Assembly: GCF_023101765.2 (NCBI RefSeq)
Contig: NC_064213.1
Span: forward strand, 4,898,001-4,962,000
Direction: 5' to 3'
DNA length: 64,000 nucleotides
Origin: Spodoptera frugiperda
Taxonomy: Eukaryota; Arthropoda; Insecta; Lepidoptera; Noctuidae
Shown: in pieces, positions 21,718 through 33,166 of the stretch
How the letters are laid out: each line of letters starts with the position of its first letter
Position numbering within the stretch: position 1 is the stretch's first letter
Translations under genes and position numbers: made by a program
The notes under the pieces: generated by a model
Databases searched by the model: none
What the model was told of the DNA's origin: nothing
What the model saw: only the letters and a program-made list of their open reading frames with translations

Positions 21718-21917
21718 GACTGCACGGTTGGTGCGGTGGCTGGGCAACTGGCTGTCGCGCAACGGGTAGCGGGTTCGATTCCCGCTCGAAGCAACTCTTT
21801 GTGTGATTCACAAATAGTGGTTTCGTGTCTGGGAGTCATGTGCATGTGAACTTGTATGTTTGTAAACGCACCCACGACACAGGAGAAAATCCCAATGCGG
21901 GGCAAAGTTTTTTTTAA
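21718..21917 (+). repeat. Family A tRNA-derived SINE
   Basis: GACTGCACGGTTGGTGCGG, B box GGTTCGATTCCC, CTTTGTGTGATTCACAAATA, GTAAACGCACCCACGACACA, GGAGAAAATCCCA and an A/T-rich end. This is the cleanest B box in the window. Confidence 0.93.
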
Positions 21918-22576
21918 AAAAATAATAATAATAAATATAAAAAAAAAACATGTCCCCATATACCAATATCAAAAGTTATACTAATAATACCATACAGGAG
22001 ATCAAAATTCACGACAACTTATAAAATAATCAGCTTGCATATACGAACCCCAAAAACGTCACATTAAAATGATAAATTCCAGAGACATGCAAGCGAAATT
22101 CTTTAAAACAAATATAATCCCAAAGTCCCCTCAATCCTTCCCCTCTTTAATCCGTATTTTTCCTATAGTTTTTTTTTATGTATCCGCAGGCAGCAATATA
22201 TCGTTCAAGTGTAGAGATTTCTCATATATTTTTTATTATTGCGAACTACGTAAATGTCAAGTTCGCCAGTAAAATGTCAAAGGGCGAATATTTTAAGCCC
22301 CCAAATGCTAGGGGTGATCCTGTTTAAGTGTAGGAAATTTACTACAAGGGTTGAATTTGAAGTGTTGTGATATGATTGACTGCCTCTTTGTGTTGGGGAT
22401 CGCTAAGTGCTGAAGTTGTTGAGATTTTTTTTATATCTGTGAGGTGGTAAATAAGCTTATTATAAAATCATTAATACCTATTTATAATTACCTAGGAACA
22501 CTGATGGCCTTACAAATAGATATACTTCATAACATTTTCAATTAATACGACCATCTTTTTTCAATGTTTATATTAT
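21918..22576. other. Unassigned AT-rich spacer
   Basis: No gene or repeat recognised. Confidence 0.4.
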
Positions 22577-22665
22577 AACTTTCATGAGATATACTAAATT
22601 AATTGTTATGTTTTTCGGCTTACTCACGTAATTATTTGACGAAGAACTTGACTAGTTTCCACCAC
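22577..22665. repeat. Family I fragment
   Basis: Starts with the reverse of the family end (AACTTTCATGAGATATACTA) and continues GGCTTACTCACGTAATTATT to GACTAGTTTCC. It abuts a family F copy. Confidence 0.7.
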
Positions 22666-22882
22666 TCATTTTCATTGGTACACATAGCTTAAAACTTAAG
22701 GCAATGGTCTCAGGACTCAGCTAAGCTATGTTTTTTATATGGAAATATGTTATTTCTTAGTATGTGTGCGGGCTATACTATGCTATGCGAAATGGCGGTT
22801 ACATAGCTTCACAGCATAGCTATTACGCCTTCGTAGCATAGTTACATAGCATATTATAGGTATCTGGTAGAAAAGCACACTT
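22658..22882. mobile_element. Family F MITE, left end lost
   Basis: Interior motifs CATTGGTACACATAGCTT, ACTCAGCTAAGCTATG and CCTTCGTAGCATAG, ending in a degraded terminal repeat (CTGGTAGAAAAGCACACTTA). The left terminus is replaced by the family I fragment. Confidence 0.75.
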
Positions 22883-23204
22883 ATACATCTCTCTCCTAAC
22901 ATTACATTCTAAAACTTAACTACAAAATACATGCATAGACGTTAACTTAAACATAATTTGTATAGCACACTGGCGGAACAAAATTAACTCTTATGCGGTT
23001 ATGTACATTCATGTAAAGTTATTATACAACAACGACTTACTAACTGTTCCTAGTTAGTTACATTGGCTATTTGTGTATAATTATGTTTGTAAATATGTTG
23101 GTGTTTTCTTCAATTTGGTGTTAACTCGTTGTATGTCGGAACATAGATCTAAGCGAGACACAGTATGTTTTCTACTCGCTAGCCAGTTACTAGCTGCCAG
23201 TGGC

Positions 23205-23372
23205 TTCGCTCACGTTCCTGTGGGATAAAAAAGAAGATATCCAATCACCCAAGTCAGTTCATACCTTGTCTGTATACCAAATTTCATCAAAATCCGTTCA
23301 GTAGAACGCTGAAATCAGCGTGATTGATCAACAAATATCCAAATAAACAAACTTTCACATTTACAATTTTAT
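23205..23372 (-). repeat. Family N repeat (LINE/SINE-like 3' unit)
   Basis: Contains GTGGCTTCGCTCACGTTCCT, CCAAATTTCATCAAAATCCG, TTCAGTAGAACG and AAACAAACTTTCACATTTAC. The same style of sequence recurs at 46228 and inside the giant inverted repeat. Orientation is assigned only by convention. Confidence 0.65.
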
Positions 23373-23934
23373 AGTGCAATCGAAACAATGTAACCAAGAA
23401 TAGTATTGTGAATCTGATTGACGTGATTGTTAAATAATTTCGACTTTGACTTTAACTTTGATTACACACCCAACTTTTCATACCACAAATTGTGGAAAAT
23501 TCCATAACCTTTTTACCTCCGAAATTCCCAGAAAACGCAGAAAAAAAGGTTTACTCTTTCATAAAAACACGTTTGACTTAAGTCCCTTATTTATCAACTT
23601 GTTAGTGACATTTTTCTTACAAATATTTATGAAACTTGAAGAAGTATTTATTCCATCAGTGTCCTAGTCACTGGCCGGAAGTCTGAACGTGACCGGAAAT
23701 GAATTTCCCGGACGTTGTTGATACTTTCAGTAAACGATAATGTAGGTATTCAATATTCTTCAATCAATTCAGATGATTTGTTTAGTAAATGACTTTTTAA
23801 TAGAAGTATGATAACTTGGGTATGACAGTTGAAGTGCTATTTACAAACTTAAAGCTGTCCTTAATTGAAGGATTCGAGTATAATTTGATATTTGGTCCTA
23901 CAAAGTATTATATGGGTGATAATTATTAGTTCCT
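23373..23934. other. Unassigned AT-rich spacer
   Basis: No gene supported; small frames look like chance. Confidence 0.4.
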
Positions 23935-24115
23935 TAAAGTTTTGTTTTTATAATAACTATCATGAAGTTTAGTCACGTAAATATATTGAGAAAGGCTCTA
24001 CTAGTTTCGAGTCACAAAGACACGACAGGCTCCATCATAAGCAGCGAAGGACGCGTAGTAAAGGTTGCGCGCCGTATCTCGAATCTAGAAAAGCTTACGT
24101 GCGTAAACCGTTAAT
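23935..24115 (+). repeat. Family I-like repeat, diverged
   Basis: AACTATCATGAAG, TTTAGTCACGTAAATATATT, CTACTAGTTTCGAGTCACA and CTTACGTGCGTAAACC. The arrangement resembles 55440-55562. Confidence 0.5.
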
Positions 24116-24148
24116 TTTTGTTAATTTCCTTCAAGCTGCCTTCAAATT

Positions 24149-24358
24149 ATGTTCAAAAAGTGGTCAAAACCTAAGAAAAAAATTATCTTCAGCTACAAAA
24201 CGTCCACTGCTGTCCATGAAACACCCCCTGTGACTTTCAGAGCGGCCACTTGGAAAAATATAAATGTCAACAAATCCCAAAAAGATTGGCATCCTCCTAA
24301 TACAACTGTAGGCGTTAAACCTTTGATAAGTCAAAACTTTTTAAAGATTAAGAAATAG
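24149..24358 (+). CDS. Unrecognised 69-codon open frame, doubtful
   Basis: ATG-started frame giving a Lys-rich basic N-terminus and a Trp/Pro-containing remainder. No known domain is recognised, no neighbouring exon is evident and no promoter is seen. Listed only because its composition is less random than other short frames here; it may well be non-coding. Confidence 0.12.
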   Translation: MFKKWSKPKKKIIFSYKTSTAVHETPPVTFRAATWKNINVNKSQKDWHPPNTTVGVKPLISQNFLKIKK

Positions 24359-24564
24359 ATAATTTTCTTTTTAACATCAATTACTTGTGGCAACTTTTGC
24401 GAAAACTAATTCAAAGTTGCAAATTGTAATAATTTCGAAGATACTCTTAATACTTTTTTTTAATACAAAAACTTTTGAAATTATATTCGTATCGGTCGTG
24501 TTTATCGATATAAATCTTGAGTTTGTCAGGCATCATGATCAACTTCTTCATTATTTACTTAATA

Positions 24565-24660
24565 CATTGAACGCCCGCCGTGGTGGTCACCGGTGACTGA
24601 CGTTAGCGGAGGATTTGCCTTCAACAATTTTCTATTAGCAGTCAAAGACTTAACTGACTT
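24565..24660 (+). repeat. Family K repeat
   Basis: GCCGTGGTGGTCACCGGTGA, GACGTTAGCGGAGGATTTGC and CAGTCAAAGACTTA; matches 50643-50740 almost base for base. Confidence 0.8.
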
Positions 24661-25167
24661 AGAAAAAGAACGGAGTAAGAAGTTTCGATTCATTCGTTAC
24701 ATATTTATTTCTGGGGGGAACTACTGTTATTGATCTATTCAAAGTACTTTTGTTCAATAGTGAGCAAAACTATCTAAATATGACATTGTAATTGAGCTAT
24801 CTTTCTCTCATGGAACCATAACTTAGTGATTCTTTTTATTAGAAGCCAAATGTGTGATAGATTATATTCCAAAAATATATCATAGGGTACAATCAAATAT
24901 AATACCCACACATTCCCAATTACCTTAATTAGGTTCGCCGAAAAGCTGTGTTCAATAGAACACCCACACTTAATCAATGCTATTTTCATACACTAAATGA
25001 ATATCAATAATTGGAACCATTTTTACATAAGGTCGAAAGTGAAATTGAGGTGAATTATTTATTTTTATTATTGGGCGACGTTACATACGTGTGCCTATTG
25101 GACTTATTTTTAGAAAACCTTTGACAGTTAAGTGAGATAAACCGTTTGTTTTTCTTGTAGAGGAACT
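24661..25167. other. Unassigned AT-rich spacer
   Basis: No gene or repeat recognised. Confidence 0.4.
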
Positions 25168-25412
25168 GTGTGTCAGGTACTAAAACACTTGGGTCTGCCG
25201 CCGGAGAGTAGCTCGCCACCTGACCAGAACCAGACCCATGCGTACGGCGCATCGCGTTCCGCGAGCGCGTCAAAGAGCCATCAGACCACCACAGATGGGG
25301 CCCAGTGAGACTGATGCCCGACCTGGAGCTGCGGACTACCTAGCGGGTTTACCGGAGCTCCGACTCAAAAAGTGGGTGGTTTTTAGTCAGTAAGAGTCTG
25401 ACACTTCCCACT
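25168..25412 (+). repeat. Family D repeat, extended form
   Basis: Here the family has a GC-rich 5' extension (GTCTGCCGCCGGAGAGTAGC, CATCAGACCACCACAGATGG, GGGCCCAGTGAGACTGATGC) before the common unit starting GAGCTGCGGACTACCTAGCG. It shows that the shorter copies elsewhere are truncated. The reverse copy at 61355 keeps part of the same extension. Confidence 0.88.
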
Positions 25413-26589
25413 TCTAACTACTTTCTCGGCAGTCGTACTTCTAGCACTCTACCAAAGAATCAGTAAGAAAGATGTTATGACGAAAAATAATGAGAAGTGC
25501 TTGATACAGTAAGGGGAGGCGATGTGATGTATTTATCATGGCTTTATCTAGACGGAACCATCATATGATATATAACTTATACATATATAGAGAGAGAGAG
25601 GGTGTAAATTCATTTTTATCTTTATTTTAACCATCATCACAAGATATTTAATATTTTTCGAAGAGTTCACTTTTCATCAGTAAATTAATGGCACTATCTA
25701 TGATTCTTATGATATTAATGTGATCTAAGCATCAAGTTTTTTGACCAAACAATAGGAGTATGAAAATTAAAAATCTATTTAGTGCGTCAGTTAGGTCTAA
25801 TATTTTTATTTTGTTTATTTGGTCATATAAAATAATAATTCTTATACAAAACGGATCAAAGTTTAGGAGTAAATGTAGAACCTAGAAGTGACGTCACGCG
25901 ATATTTCAAATCGACATTTCTTCAAAAGTATTTGTTTCCATAAGAAAATAAAAATACTAATAAAAAAGTGTCTAATATTTTAAAATAATCTACCCAACAA
26001 AATATTAAAACTAAAATTAGTCGTATTTCCTTTCATTAAACCAAACGTCGTTTAACATTCAATTCCAATCTCAAAATAATCTAGAAAAATCCAGAAGCAA
26101 AATTTAAACCTAAGTTTTACAAAATCCTTAAACCCAATTTACTTAAACACAATTCACACATACGATATCATAACATAAAATCGGATACTTCTATAAAATA
26201 AATAACGATTATTCGAATCGAACGGTGCCACAGTAACCGCTTTTAACGATACGAGTAACGATAGCACCTGCGGTTTAAACGATAACCCACCGATTCATTT
26301 GTATGCGGCTCTAGTATCAAAGTTAGTAGCTGTAGTAATACTTAACTGAACCGCGTAATTAGCATGGTTTGGGTGTGTTATGTTTGTGAAATTTCAGCTT
26401 TATGACTAAGTGTTATGGTTGAATGTAAGGTGAGGTTTACTGTGAAAGTGTACAAGATACGAGATTTGAAGAATTACTAGTGTATATAGGTACTAGTTTT
26501 AAACTTGATATTATTTTTATAGTTATCGAGTAATATTCTTATTACCTTACACCTTATTAGTCACGTAAAAAGATGCAAATGTGAAGATC
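25413..26589. other. Unassigned, mainly AT-rich
   Basis: A (GA)n run lies at about 25589-25601. A GC-richer, apparently unique patch is at 26215-26365. No gene recognised. Confidence 0.4.
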
Positions 26590-26778
26590 CGGAGTCCTAA
26601 TTACCCCTTCTCCAATTTTCCCCAATCCCTGATTCCCCAACACCTTTAAATTCCTAACCTACAAAAGGCGGACAACGCACTTCTATCGCCTCTGATGGTT
26701 CGGGTGTCCATGGGTGGCGGCGATTGCTTCCTATCAGGTGATCCGTTTGCTCATTTGCCGACTTATGCTCTAAAAAAG
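26590..26778 (+). repeat. Family B repeat, 5'-truncated
   Basis: Starts at CGGAGTCCTAATTACCCC and has GGCGGACAACGCACTTCTA and GGGTGTCCATGGGTGGCGGC. It ends TGCCGACTTATGCTC and an A run. Confidence 0.9.
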
Positions 26779-26876
26779 ATCAAGTAAATAATTTGATTTA
26801 AAGTCAAGAAAAGTTTTACTGCGGGCCAAAAGATCGCTTACCACTAGACAAGATGGTGGCCAAACGACATCCTATT

Positions 26877-26879
26877 AAA

Positions 26880-26911
<32 letters not shown>

Positions 26912-26941
26912 TTTAATAATATATATATATATATATATATA
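26877..26941. repeat. (AT)n microsatellite
   Basis: About 65 bp of nearly pure AT dinucleotides, interrupted in the centre by ATTTATATATTTTAATAAT. It is self-complementary and could extrude as a hairpin. Confidence 0.95.
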
Positions 26942-27335
26942 ACACTTTTCCCCATGTCATTACAAATATTCGACTGAAAACAAATATGAAACAAAATGAC
27001 ATAATACGTACATCACATTCCATTGACAAGTTGTCATAAACGTCACTATCATTGTTTAAAAACAGCCTGTATATTTGAATTGACAGTACCAGTAGTAAGC
27101 TGTATTGCATAACCCATTGTTGATTGAAATTAATTACGATGTAAATAAGTACTTTATTTGTATTGGTATAATGTTACTTTTTGTGAAAATGAATGATGGC
27201 AAAGAAATATCTAGGTTTACCTATAGATATTAATTTTATTAATTGGGTACGTATTTTTTTAGCTGAAAATAAGATAATGTTTTCTATAGTGATTATTGTA
27301 GTTAAGAAATTCAACTTTATTTTATTTTACTCAAC
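26942..27335. other. Unassigned AT-rich spacer
   Basis: No gene or repeat recognised. Confidence 0.4.
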
Positions 27336-27430
27336 TTACGTAACTGTTTCACGAGGAACTCGACTAGTTTCAACCAATTCTAGACGCAGCAAACCGCAAC
27401 ACACGACGCGCCGACTATCATGCTGCTACT
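27336..27430 (+). repeat. Family I repeat, truncated
   Basis: CTTACGTAACTGTTTCACGA, GGAACTCGACTAGTTTCAAC and ACACGACGCGCCGACTATCA. Confidence 0.75.
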
Positions 27431-28400
27431 TCTATTTATATCTAATAAGTACTGACAGCAAAAGACTTATAAGACGAAAACGACTGGTGTCGAAATATTA
27501 GGAACTAAAATTAATTAGGTAAATAAATCGTCTCTCCTTTTTATGTGACCATCCCAGTATAAAAACTCATAAAAGACATAATACATAAAAAGACCTTAAA
27601 GAACAACTTCAAATGACGTCACAAAAGTAATATCCACATATCCTTTTACTTAAGTAAACATTCACGTTTTAATAGACAATTTTGTAAGTGAACGTTCTTC
27701 GAAGTATAAGTGAGTTACCTGGAGTATTCTCGCGTTCTCACTTTCACCTACAATCAACGTGAAACGGGCGGTAACCGAGTTTCCCTAACGAACTCGACTT
27801 AACTAGATAGTAACGATGGCACCAACTCCTTAATTAGACAAAACCGACATTTGTACATTATATTTTTTGTAGCTGAAGCCTTACTTAGGTACCTAACATT
27901 TTTCAAAACTATACTATCAGAATATTTTTACATATACAATACCTTTTTAGAGGGGAAATTTATCAAACTAGTGGTCGCCTAGTGGTCGAAATTCGACCAT
28001 ATACGATTTAATTTACAATACCACTTAACATACGTTCAAGGATAATTTGTATTTAACGAATTGCTATTAGTTTTGTAAAATTCAAATTAATATATTCCGG
28101 CGCATCATGAATAACCAAACCTCCTTCAATTAGAAACCTCTTTTCATATGAGACGTGAGAATACCATCGCAATGTCTATCGATTTTGACGTTTTGTCAAA
28201 TACAATCAGATACTATGCATGTGTGTGTAATGTTTTATTTATTGATTTAATGTACTTTATAAGCATTATTTTTGAAAAATATTAACGTTCCGCAATTCTC
28301 CTACACATAAACTATAAGTGTACCAAATTTTATGCTCCAACGTCCGCGCAATTTTCGTAAAAACTGTTACAAAGTTTTTGCTTCACGTATTAATATATAG
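27431..28400. other. Unassigned spacer
   Basis: No gene found. The part 27740-27850 is GC-richer and appears unique. Confidence 0.4.
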
Positions 28401-28512
28401 ATGACTCTTCCCGGCTGGGTAAGGCAAGACTCCCGAACTCCCGTGTTAGACTCTTACTGACTAAAAACCATCATATTCCTACTTCTGCTCTGAGCCGGAG
28501 CCCCAGTAATAT
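28401..28512 (-). repeat. Family D repeat, diverged
   Basis: GGGTAAGGCAAGACTCCCG, GTTAGACTCTTACTGACTAA and CTGAGCCGGAGCCCCAGTAA. Confidence 0.8.
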
Positions 28513-30155
28513 CTTACGCTTTTCCGTAGATATATAACTTCATACTGTTCTTTATACACGAACCAAAGTCGGTATTCCATTAAAAGGTGTCCTCAAACGT
28601 CATCGCGTAGTTTATCATACGCCCTAGTTAAATGCCTTATTTATAAATTAGAGTGCCATTAGATAGATTAAAATAAGCAGCATAAACAAGTATTTTATGC
28701 TATATATCATTGTCAAAAAGAAAGATGAATCAACATAATTATGCTGCATGGTATGCATGACCAACCAATTGCATCTGCATGCAATTGTACTTATAGATAA
28801 ACCTATCATCAATCCAAAAGTAAGGCCTATTTAAAAGATAGCATAAGAGAACGCTATATTACTAAGGATTGCCAAAAATCCAACACCTCATAATACCCAC
28901 CTGAGAACCAAACGCTACGCTTGCAGTAACTCGATCAACGAGATACTTTATGATTCACGGCTACATTAACCTGGATTTTTCGCGGCGTTCCTAAAATTTT
29001 GTGAAGAAACTTTTTGCTTGTTTTGTCGCGTCGCTGTAACTCTTTCTAATTGCGCCGGGAACTGATTTAAATGTTGCTCTACAAAGAACTTTTTTCGTGT
29101 TACCCAGTAGTTTCAAACTGTTAAGGTTTAAATTCGGCTCGCAATGTCATTGTTGCAAATGGGATGATGCATGTTTCACGTTGATGCATTAATGTATTAC
29201 GTTGTATTTTATTTTTTGTATTTAGTCAAATTGTACCTAAATGTTTTTTAAACAATTAGATAAAAAAGTATAATTACTTAAGTCATTAAAATCATCACTG
29301 ATATACAAATGCGATTTTTTAGATAAACGATCTCGTGTAAGTGCCCTTGTCATACAATAACGTTTTTGTACGACAAGGGTACATACCAAAACGCGGCGCG
29401 ATCTCACTAAACTCTAAAATAATACAAAAACATTATCTCCACAATTCAAACATAAATCAACGTAATAATTGAACTCCCATCCTTAACCTAACAATAGTCA
29501 CCAAACAAAACAAAACACTCACTATTTCGCACATCAATCGCAATAATCCTAAAAGAAATAACTCTAGGTGACACAAACAACAATAAAAGGAAAATAAACG
29601 TGGAAAATTCTAGAAACGATTGTTACTTATTTTTATGAAGGAGCCAATTACCGGGTTTTATCGTGAAACGGGTCCCATCTCGGAGTCTGCCTATCGTTCT
29701 GATTTGATGAATAATTTTCCAATCGAACAGACACGAATGGAGGAACGGTGAAATAAAACTGTGTAGAATTCAGCCTGTTTGTATTCAACCTCGTCATACT
29801 TAGGCATTATGGTTGTTTCCTTTGCCTGTTCGACGAAACTTTTCGGGCTGTCAAGATGCGCGGGAATTTTGACGTAGCTAAATAAAGTTCGGGAGTTATT
29901 TTTGGCTGTTTACTTGAGTTTGTTGGCGGCGTCTTGTAGGCTAATTAAGGTTTTTATACTAAGTAAATGTTTACCGAGCGGAGGCGAGGAGAATTCTGAA
30001 TATTATTGTGTCTGCGCGATAAAAGTTCCCGCAAAGTAAGGCTAGAGTAAGAAAACAACGGAATGGGATCATAAAGTTTACCCGCCGGTTGCTTATTATT
30101 TTAACCTTTTTTACTAAATCTTGTTTGTAAATCAAAACTGAATCTGTAATCTTTT
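28513..30155. other. Unassigned, with two GC-richer unique-looking blocks
   Basis: Blocks at about 28890-29185 and 29630-29960 are less AT-rich and match no window repeat. No splice-bounded exon with a recognisable product was found. They could be conserved non-coding DNA. A hairpin-forming TTGCATCTGCATGCAA lies near 28770-28785. Confidence 0.35.
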
Positions 30156-30402
30156 TTATGGAATAAGCCGGTAAACGAACAGATGGATCACCTGATGGTA
30201 AGCAATCGCCGCCGTCCATGGACACTTGAAACATCAGAGTTACAAGTGCGTTGCCGGCCTTTTGGGGGTTAGGAATTTAAGGGTTGTTGGTGAATCGGGG
30301 ATTGCGAAGATTGGGAAGGGGGTAATTGGGCCTCCAGTAACCTCACTCACACGCAAGCGTTGTGTCGGATTTCTGTGAGGCCGTAGTATGAAGATTCGTA
30401 AA
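30156..30402 (-). repeat. Family B repeat
   Basis: GGATCACCTGATGGTAAGCA, CCGCCGTCCATGGACACTTG, GTGCGTTGCCGGCCTTTTGG and GTAACCTCACTCACACGCAA. Confidence 0.92.
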
Positions 30403-31439
30403 AGCATGGATTTCCAACACTGAATATTTAGCAACTAGATTTTGAAAGAATAGAGAATTTCGTCAAATTAGGTCACCCATCTAATATGAACATGATTATG
30501 TAAGCCTTATTACCTTATTCTATAAAAACATAAACACTAAAATCTCTCAAAATCTTTGAAACAACAACTTTTATATGATACATTCACGCAATTACTTAAC
30601 CGATACAAGGTACCCAGCGCAGAGGTACGAGAATTAAAATGTTTATAAAAGAGAACGTTAAAAATGCGCTTACTCATTCATCTCTGAAGCGCTTTACGCT
30701 TTAAAACGTGGTATTAGTGGGGAAAAAAAACAACTGACCCGACGACCAACACCCTATTCAGGGGAATTTTTTTTTCAGCGACAAAAGCATTAAGGCATCT
30801 CGCGGAAAATTAATGGCATTCCCCATTAAGGTTAAGTGCCTATTTTAGTCTATGTGACTTGACAGAAAGTTGGTAACTTCGCAATATGCGTACATTTTTG
30901 TTGGGCGACCCGTCAGATAGGGTCTTGTCACGCCATTGCTTCGATTAGCCTTCGTGAGCCTTAATGATTTTCTACACGCATAAAAAAGTAGTAAAATGTC
31001 TTGTTTTGATCTAGTTTTGTGTACGAATAACTTTTGATATTTACTGAATTAGCCTACCAAGAAAGCCTTACAACGATAAAGTAAGAAATTGTAAGCACTA
31101 GGTATAATTTTGTAACAAAGTCTGGTTGAAAGTGGTTGGTTTTAACATATTACGTCATTCACTTTGAACCTATAAATTATGTCTATGTAAGTGACAAAAT
31201 AATATTATTTTAAGTGACATTATTTTCCCACTCGATATAAATACACGCATTAAATTCTCCCTGCGTATTTCTTGTGATCTTTAATCTGAGTAGACGGTAA
31301 AGTTCATTGACGTTAGAAATCGATGAGGAAGGAAATTACCTGTATCTATTCGGGTTGTGATATCAACACTCGTTGGCAACACGTGTAAGATTGTTTTTCT
31401 TTTCAACTAGAATATAAATATCTTGATTAATAAAACTTT
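30403..31439. other. Unassigned spacer
   Basis: No gene recognised. Part of 30740-30970 is GC-richer and apparently unique. Confidence 0.4.
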
Positions 31440-31612
31440 CTTTAAAAAAGGGAACTACCAAGTCGGTAAGTAATATTCCTAAAACCTTCCCTTAAGTTTA
31501 AAAATACTATAGAAAACCACATCAAAATTGGTTTAGCTAAACGCGAGATAATCGCGCACAAACATACATACAGATAAAACTGAGAATCTCCTTATTTTGA
31601 AGTCGGTTAAAA
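31440..31612 (+). repeat. Family O repeat, right-hand end
   Basis: Ends GAGAATCTCCTTATTTTGAA then GTCGGTTAAAAATAG, the inverse of the family O start at 41488 (ACCGACTTCCCAAAAAGGAG). It also carries CGCGCACAAACATACATACA. Confidence 0.6.
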
Positions 31613-31737
31613 ATAGAAAATTGCCCGCAGAAACATGCGTGATCAAAACGGTGCTTTCACCTATTGGTTTTTATTCTATTGAATGGGCAAGCCGACTATT
31701 AGATACTGTGCATTAGATAGATACTAAGACTTAATTA

Positions 31738-31872
31738 TTATCGGCTTACTCACGTAACTGTTTGACGAGGAACTCGACTTGTTTCAAGCCATTCTAAAAA
31801 CTCATATTCATATGCAGCAATCGGCGACACACGAAGCGACAATTGTCGTGACTCACGAAATTTATAATAAAG
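31738..31872 (+). repeat. Family I repeat
   Basis: CGGCTTACTCACGTAACTGT, TTGACGAGGAACTCGACTTG, CATATTCATATGCAGCAATC and TCACGAAATTTATAATAAAG. This is the most complete copy in the window. Confidence 0.85.
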
Positions 31873-32337
31873 TAGACTAGGTTGTACAAATAAAAACATA
31901 TTTTTTTCTTGTTAACACATTAATACACAACACGGTTTCTAAACACAATACAAGACATTGTTACCAAAACCATAACAAGAATGTATATGAAAAAAATATA
32001 TTTCAGCTCTCATATTTTTCTTTACTTTTTATTTCCATCACATAGTATTTTTTTTCTGTGCCGTACCATTATTCTAGCTTGCGTTCACAGATAATATAAA
32101 CTGTGACACGCGTCGAACTATCTCGCACTGTTGAATATTTTAGCGGCTGAGCCCGTATCACGGTATACGAAGTTTTTTAGGTAAACTAAAAGTAGATGGA
32201 GAAATTGTTTTCTTTTTTTTGGTAACGTTCTGTAGCTGGCTTCAAAGAAAATATTTCGAGAATCTTGGTTAATATTTTTTCTAAATTATGTTACTCCTTA
32301 AATATTATTATTTTTGTGAAAGTGTAATCTAGGTGCC
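31873..32337. other. Unassigned AT-rich spacer
   Basis: No gene or repeat recognised. Confidence 0.4.
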
Positions 32338-32432
32338 GCCTAATCTGGAGTTGCGGACTGCTTAACGGGTATAACGGGGCTCCGGCTCGAAAACCTGGAT
32401 CCTACTCCTACGCAGTGGTTTTTAGTCAGTCT
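32338..32432 (+). repeat. Family D repeat, 3'-truncated
   Basis: CTGGAGTTGCGGACTGCTTA, GGGGCTCCGGCTCGAAAACC and GTGGTTTTTAGTCAGTCTGA; stops before the CCCTCTCG core. Confidence 0.85.
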
Positions 32433-32537
32433 GATTAAAAAAAAAACTAATTTTGAAATGACAACGTCCTTCGTTGTGTTGTAAACACGATTGACAAGAA
32501 ATATAGTTCTTGGGTAACATAGTCTTATTGGATTTTT

Positions 32538-32708
32538 TATGGTATAAACCGGTAAACGAGTAGACGTATCACCTGATGGTAAGCAATCGCCGCCGCCCAT
32601 GGACACCTGAAACACCAGAGGCGTTACAAGTGCGTTGCTGACCTTTTGGAGGTTAACAATTTAAAGATTATTGGAGAATCGAGGATTGGAAAGGGAGGTA
32701 ATTTGGTA
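32538..32708 (-). repeat. Family B repeat, 5'-truncated
   Basis: Tail read in reverse: GTATCACCTGATGGTAAGCA, GCCGCCGCCCATGGACACCT, GAGGCGTTACAAGTGCGTTG, then a degraded middle. Confidence 0.9.
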
Positions 32709-33085
32709 CTCATAACAGAAAATTGTTTAAAAATATCCTTATTCATAATTTAAATACTTATTACCAAAACACAAAACTCACTCAATACGCTAAAAGTACT
32801 TACTTATTCCATGTTGATGCGTGTTTCGAAAAGTTTTAAAGTATATATCTATACGAGTATATACAAAAGCAAACCGCCAACGGCTTCAGTTGTTAGGAAA
32901 CTTCATACAAATGAAGTGCTAACAACGATATCGTTTATAAATATGACGTCGGTTTCTAGACAGAAATTTCATTCGTTCTAAAGACTTGTGTGAAAGTTTG
33001 TTCAACGTTTGGTAGACTTTTTATTGTTATAGTGTGTGTTGAGTGTTTGTTTATATGTTAAAAATTGTTTTGGTATTGTAAAGAG
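32709..33085. other. Unassigned AT-rich spacer
   Basis: A short inverted repeat (GTTGTTAGGAAACTTCAT with ATGAAGTGCTAACAAC) lies at about 32890-32927. No gene. Confidence 0.4.
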
Positions 33086-33166
33086 TATCATTAGAACTTA
33101 AGACGGGATATTTACCATTTTACATAAATAAACATGGTAAATATCCCGTCTTAAGTTCTAATGATA
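33086..33166. repeat. Perfect 33-bp stem hairpin
   Basis: Left arm 33086-33118 and right arm 33134-33166 are exact reverse complements (ATCATTAGAACTTAAGACGG and beyond), with a 15-nt loop. The arms match no other family in the window. The transcript would fold as a precursor-like stem-loop on either strand. Confidence 0.9.

Noticed and set aside
21718..21800. tRNA-like B box suggesting a tRNA gene
   Set aside because: The sequence belongs to a multi-copy SINE and cannot fold as a complete tRNA cloverleaf with an acceptor stem.
33086..33166. microRNA precursor
   Set aside because: The stem is perfectly paired, unlike typical animal miRNA hairpins; left as a finding needing small-RNA data.
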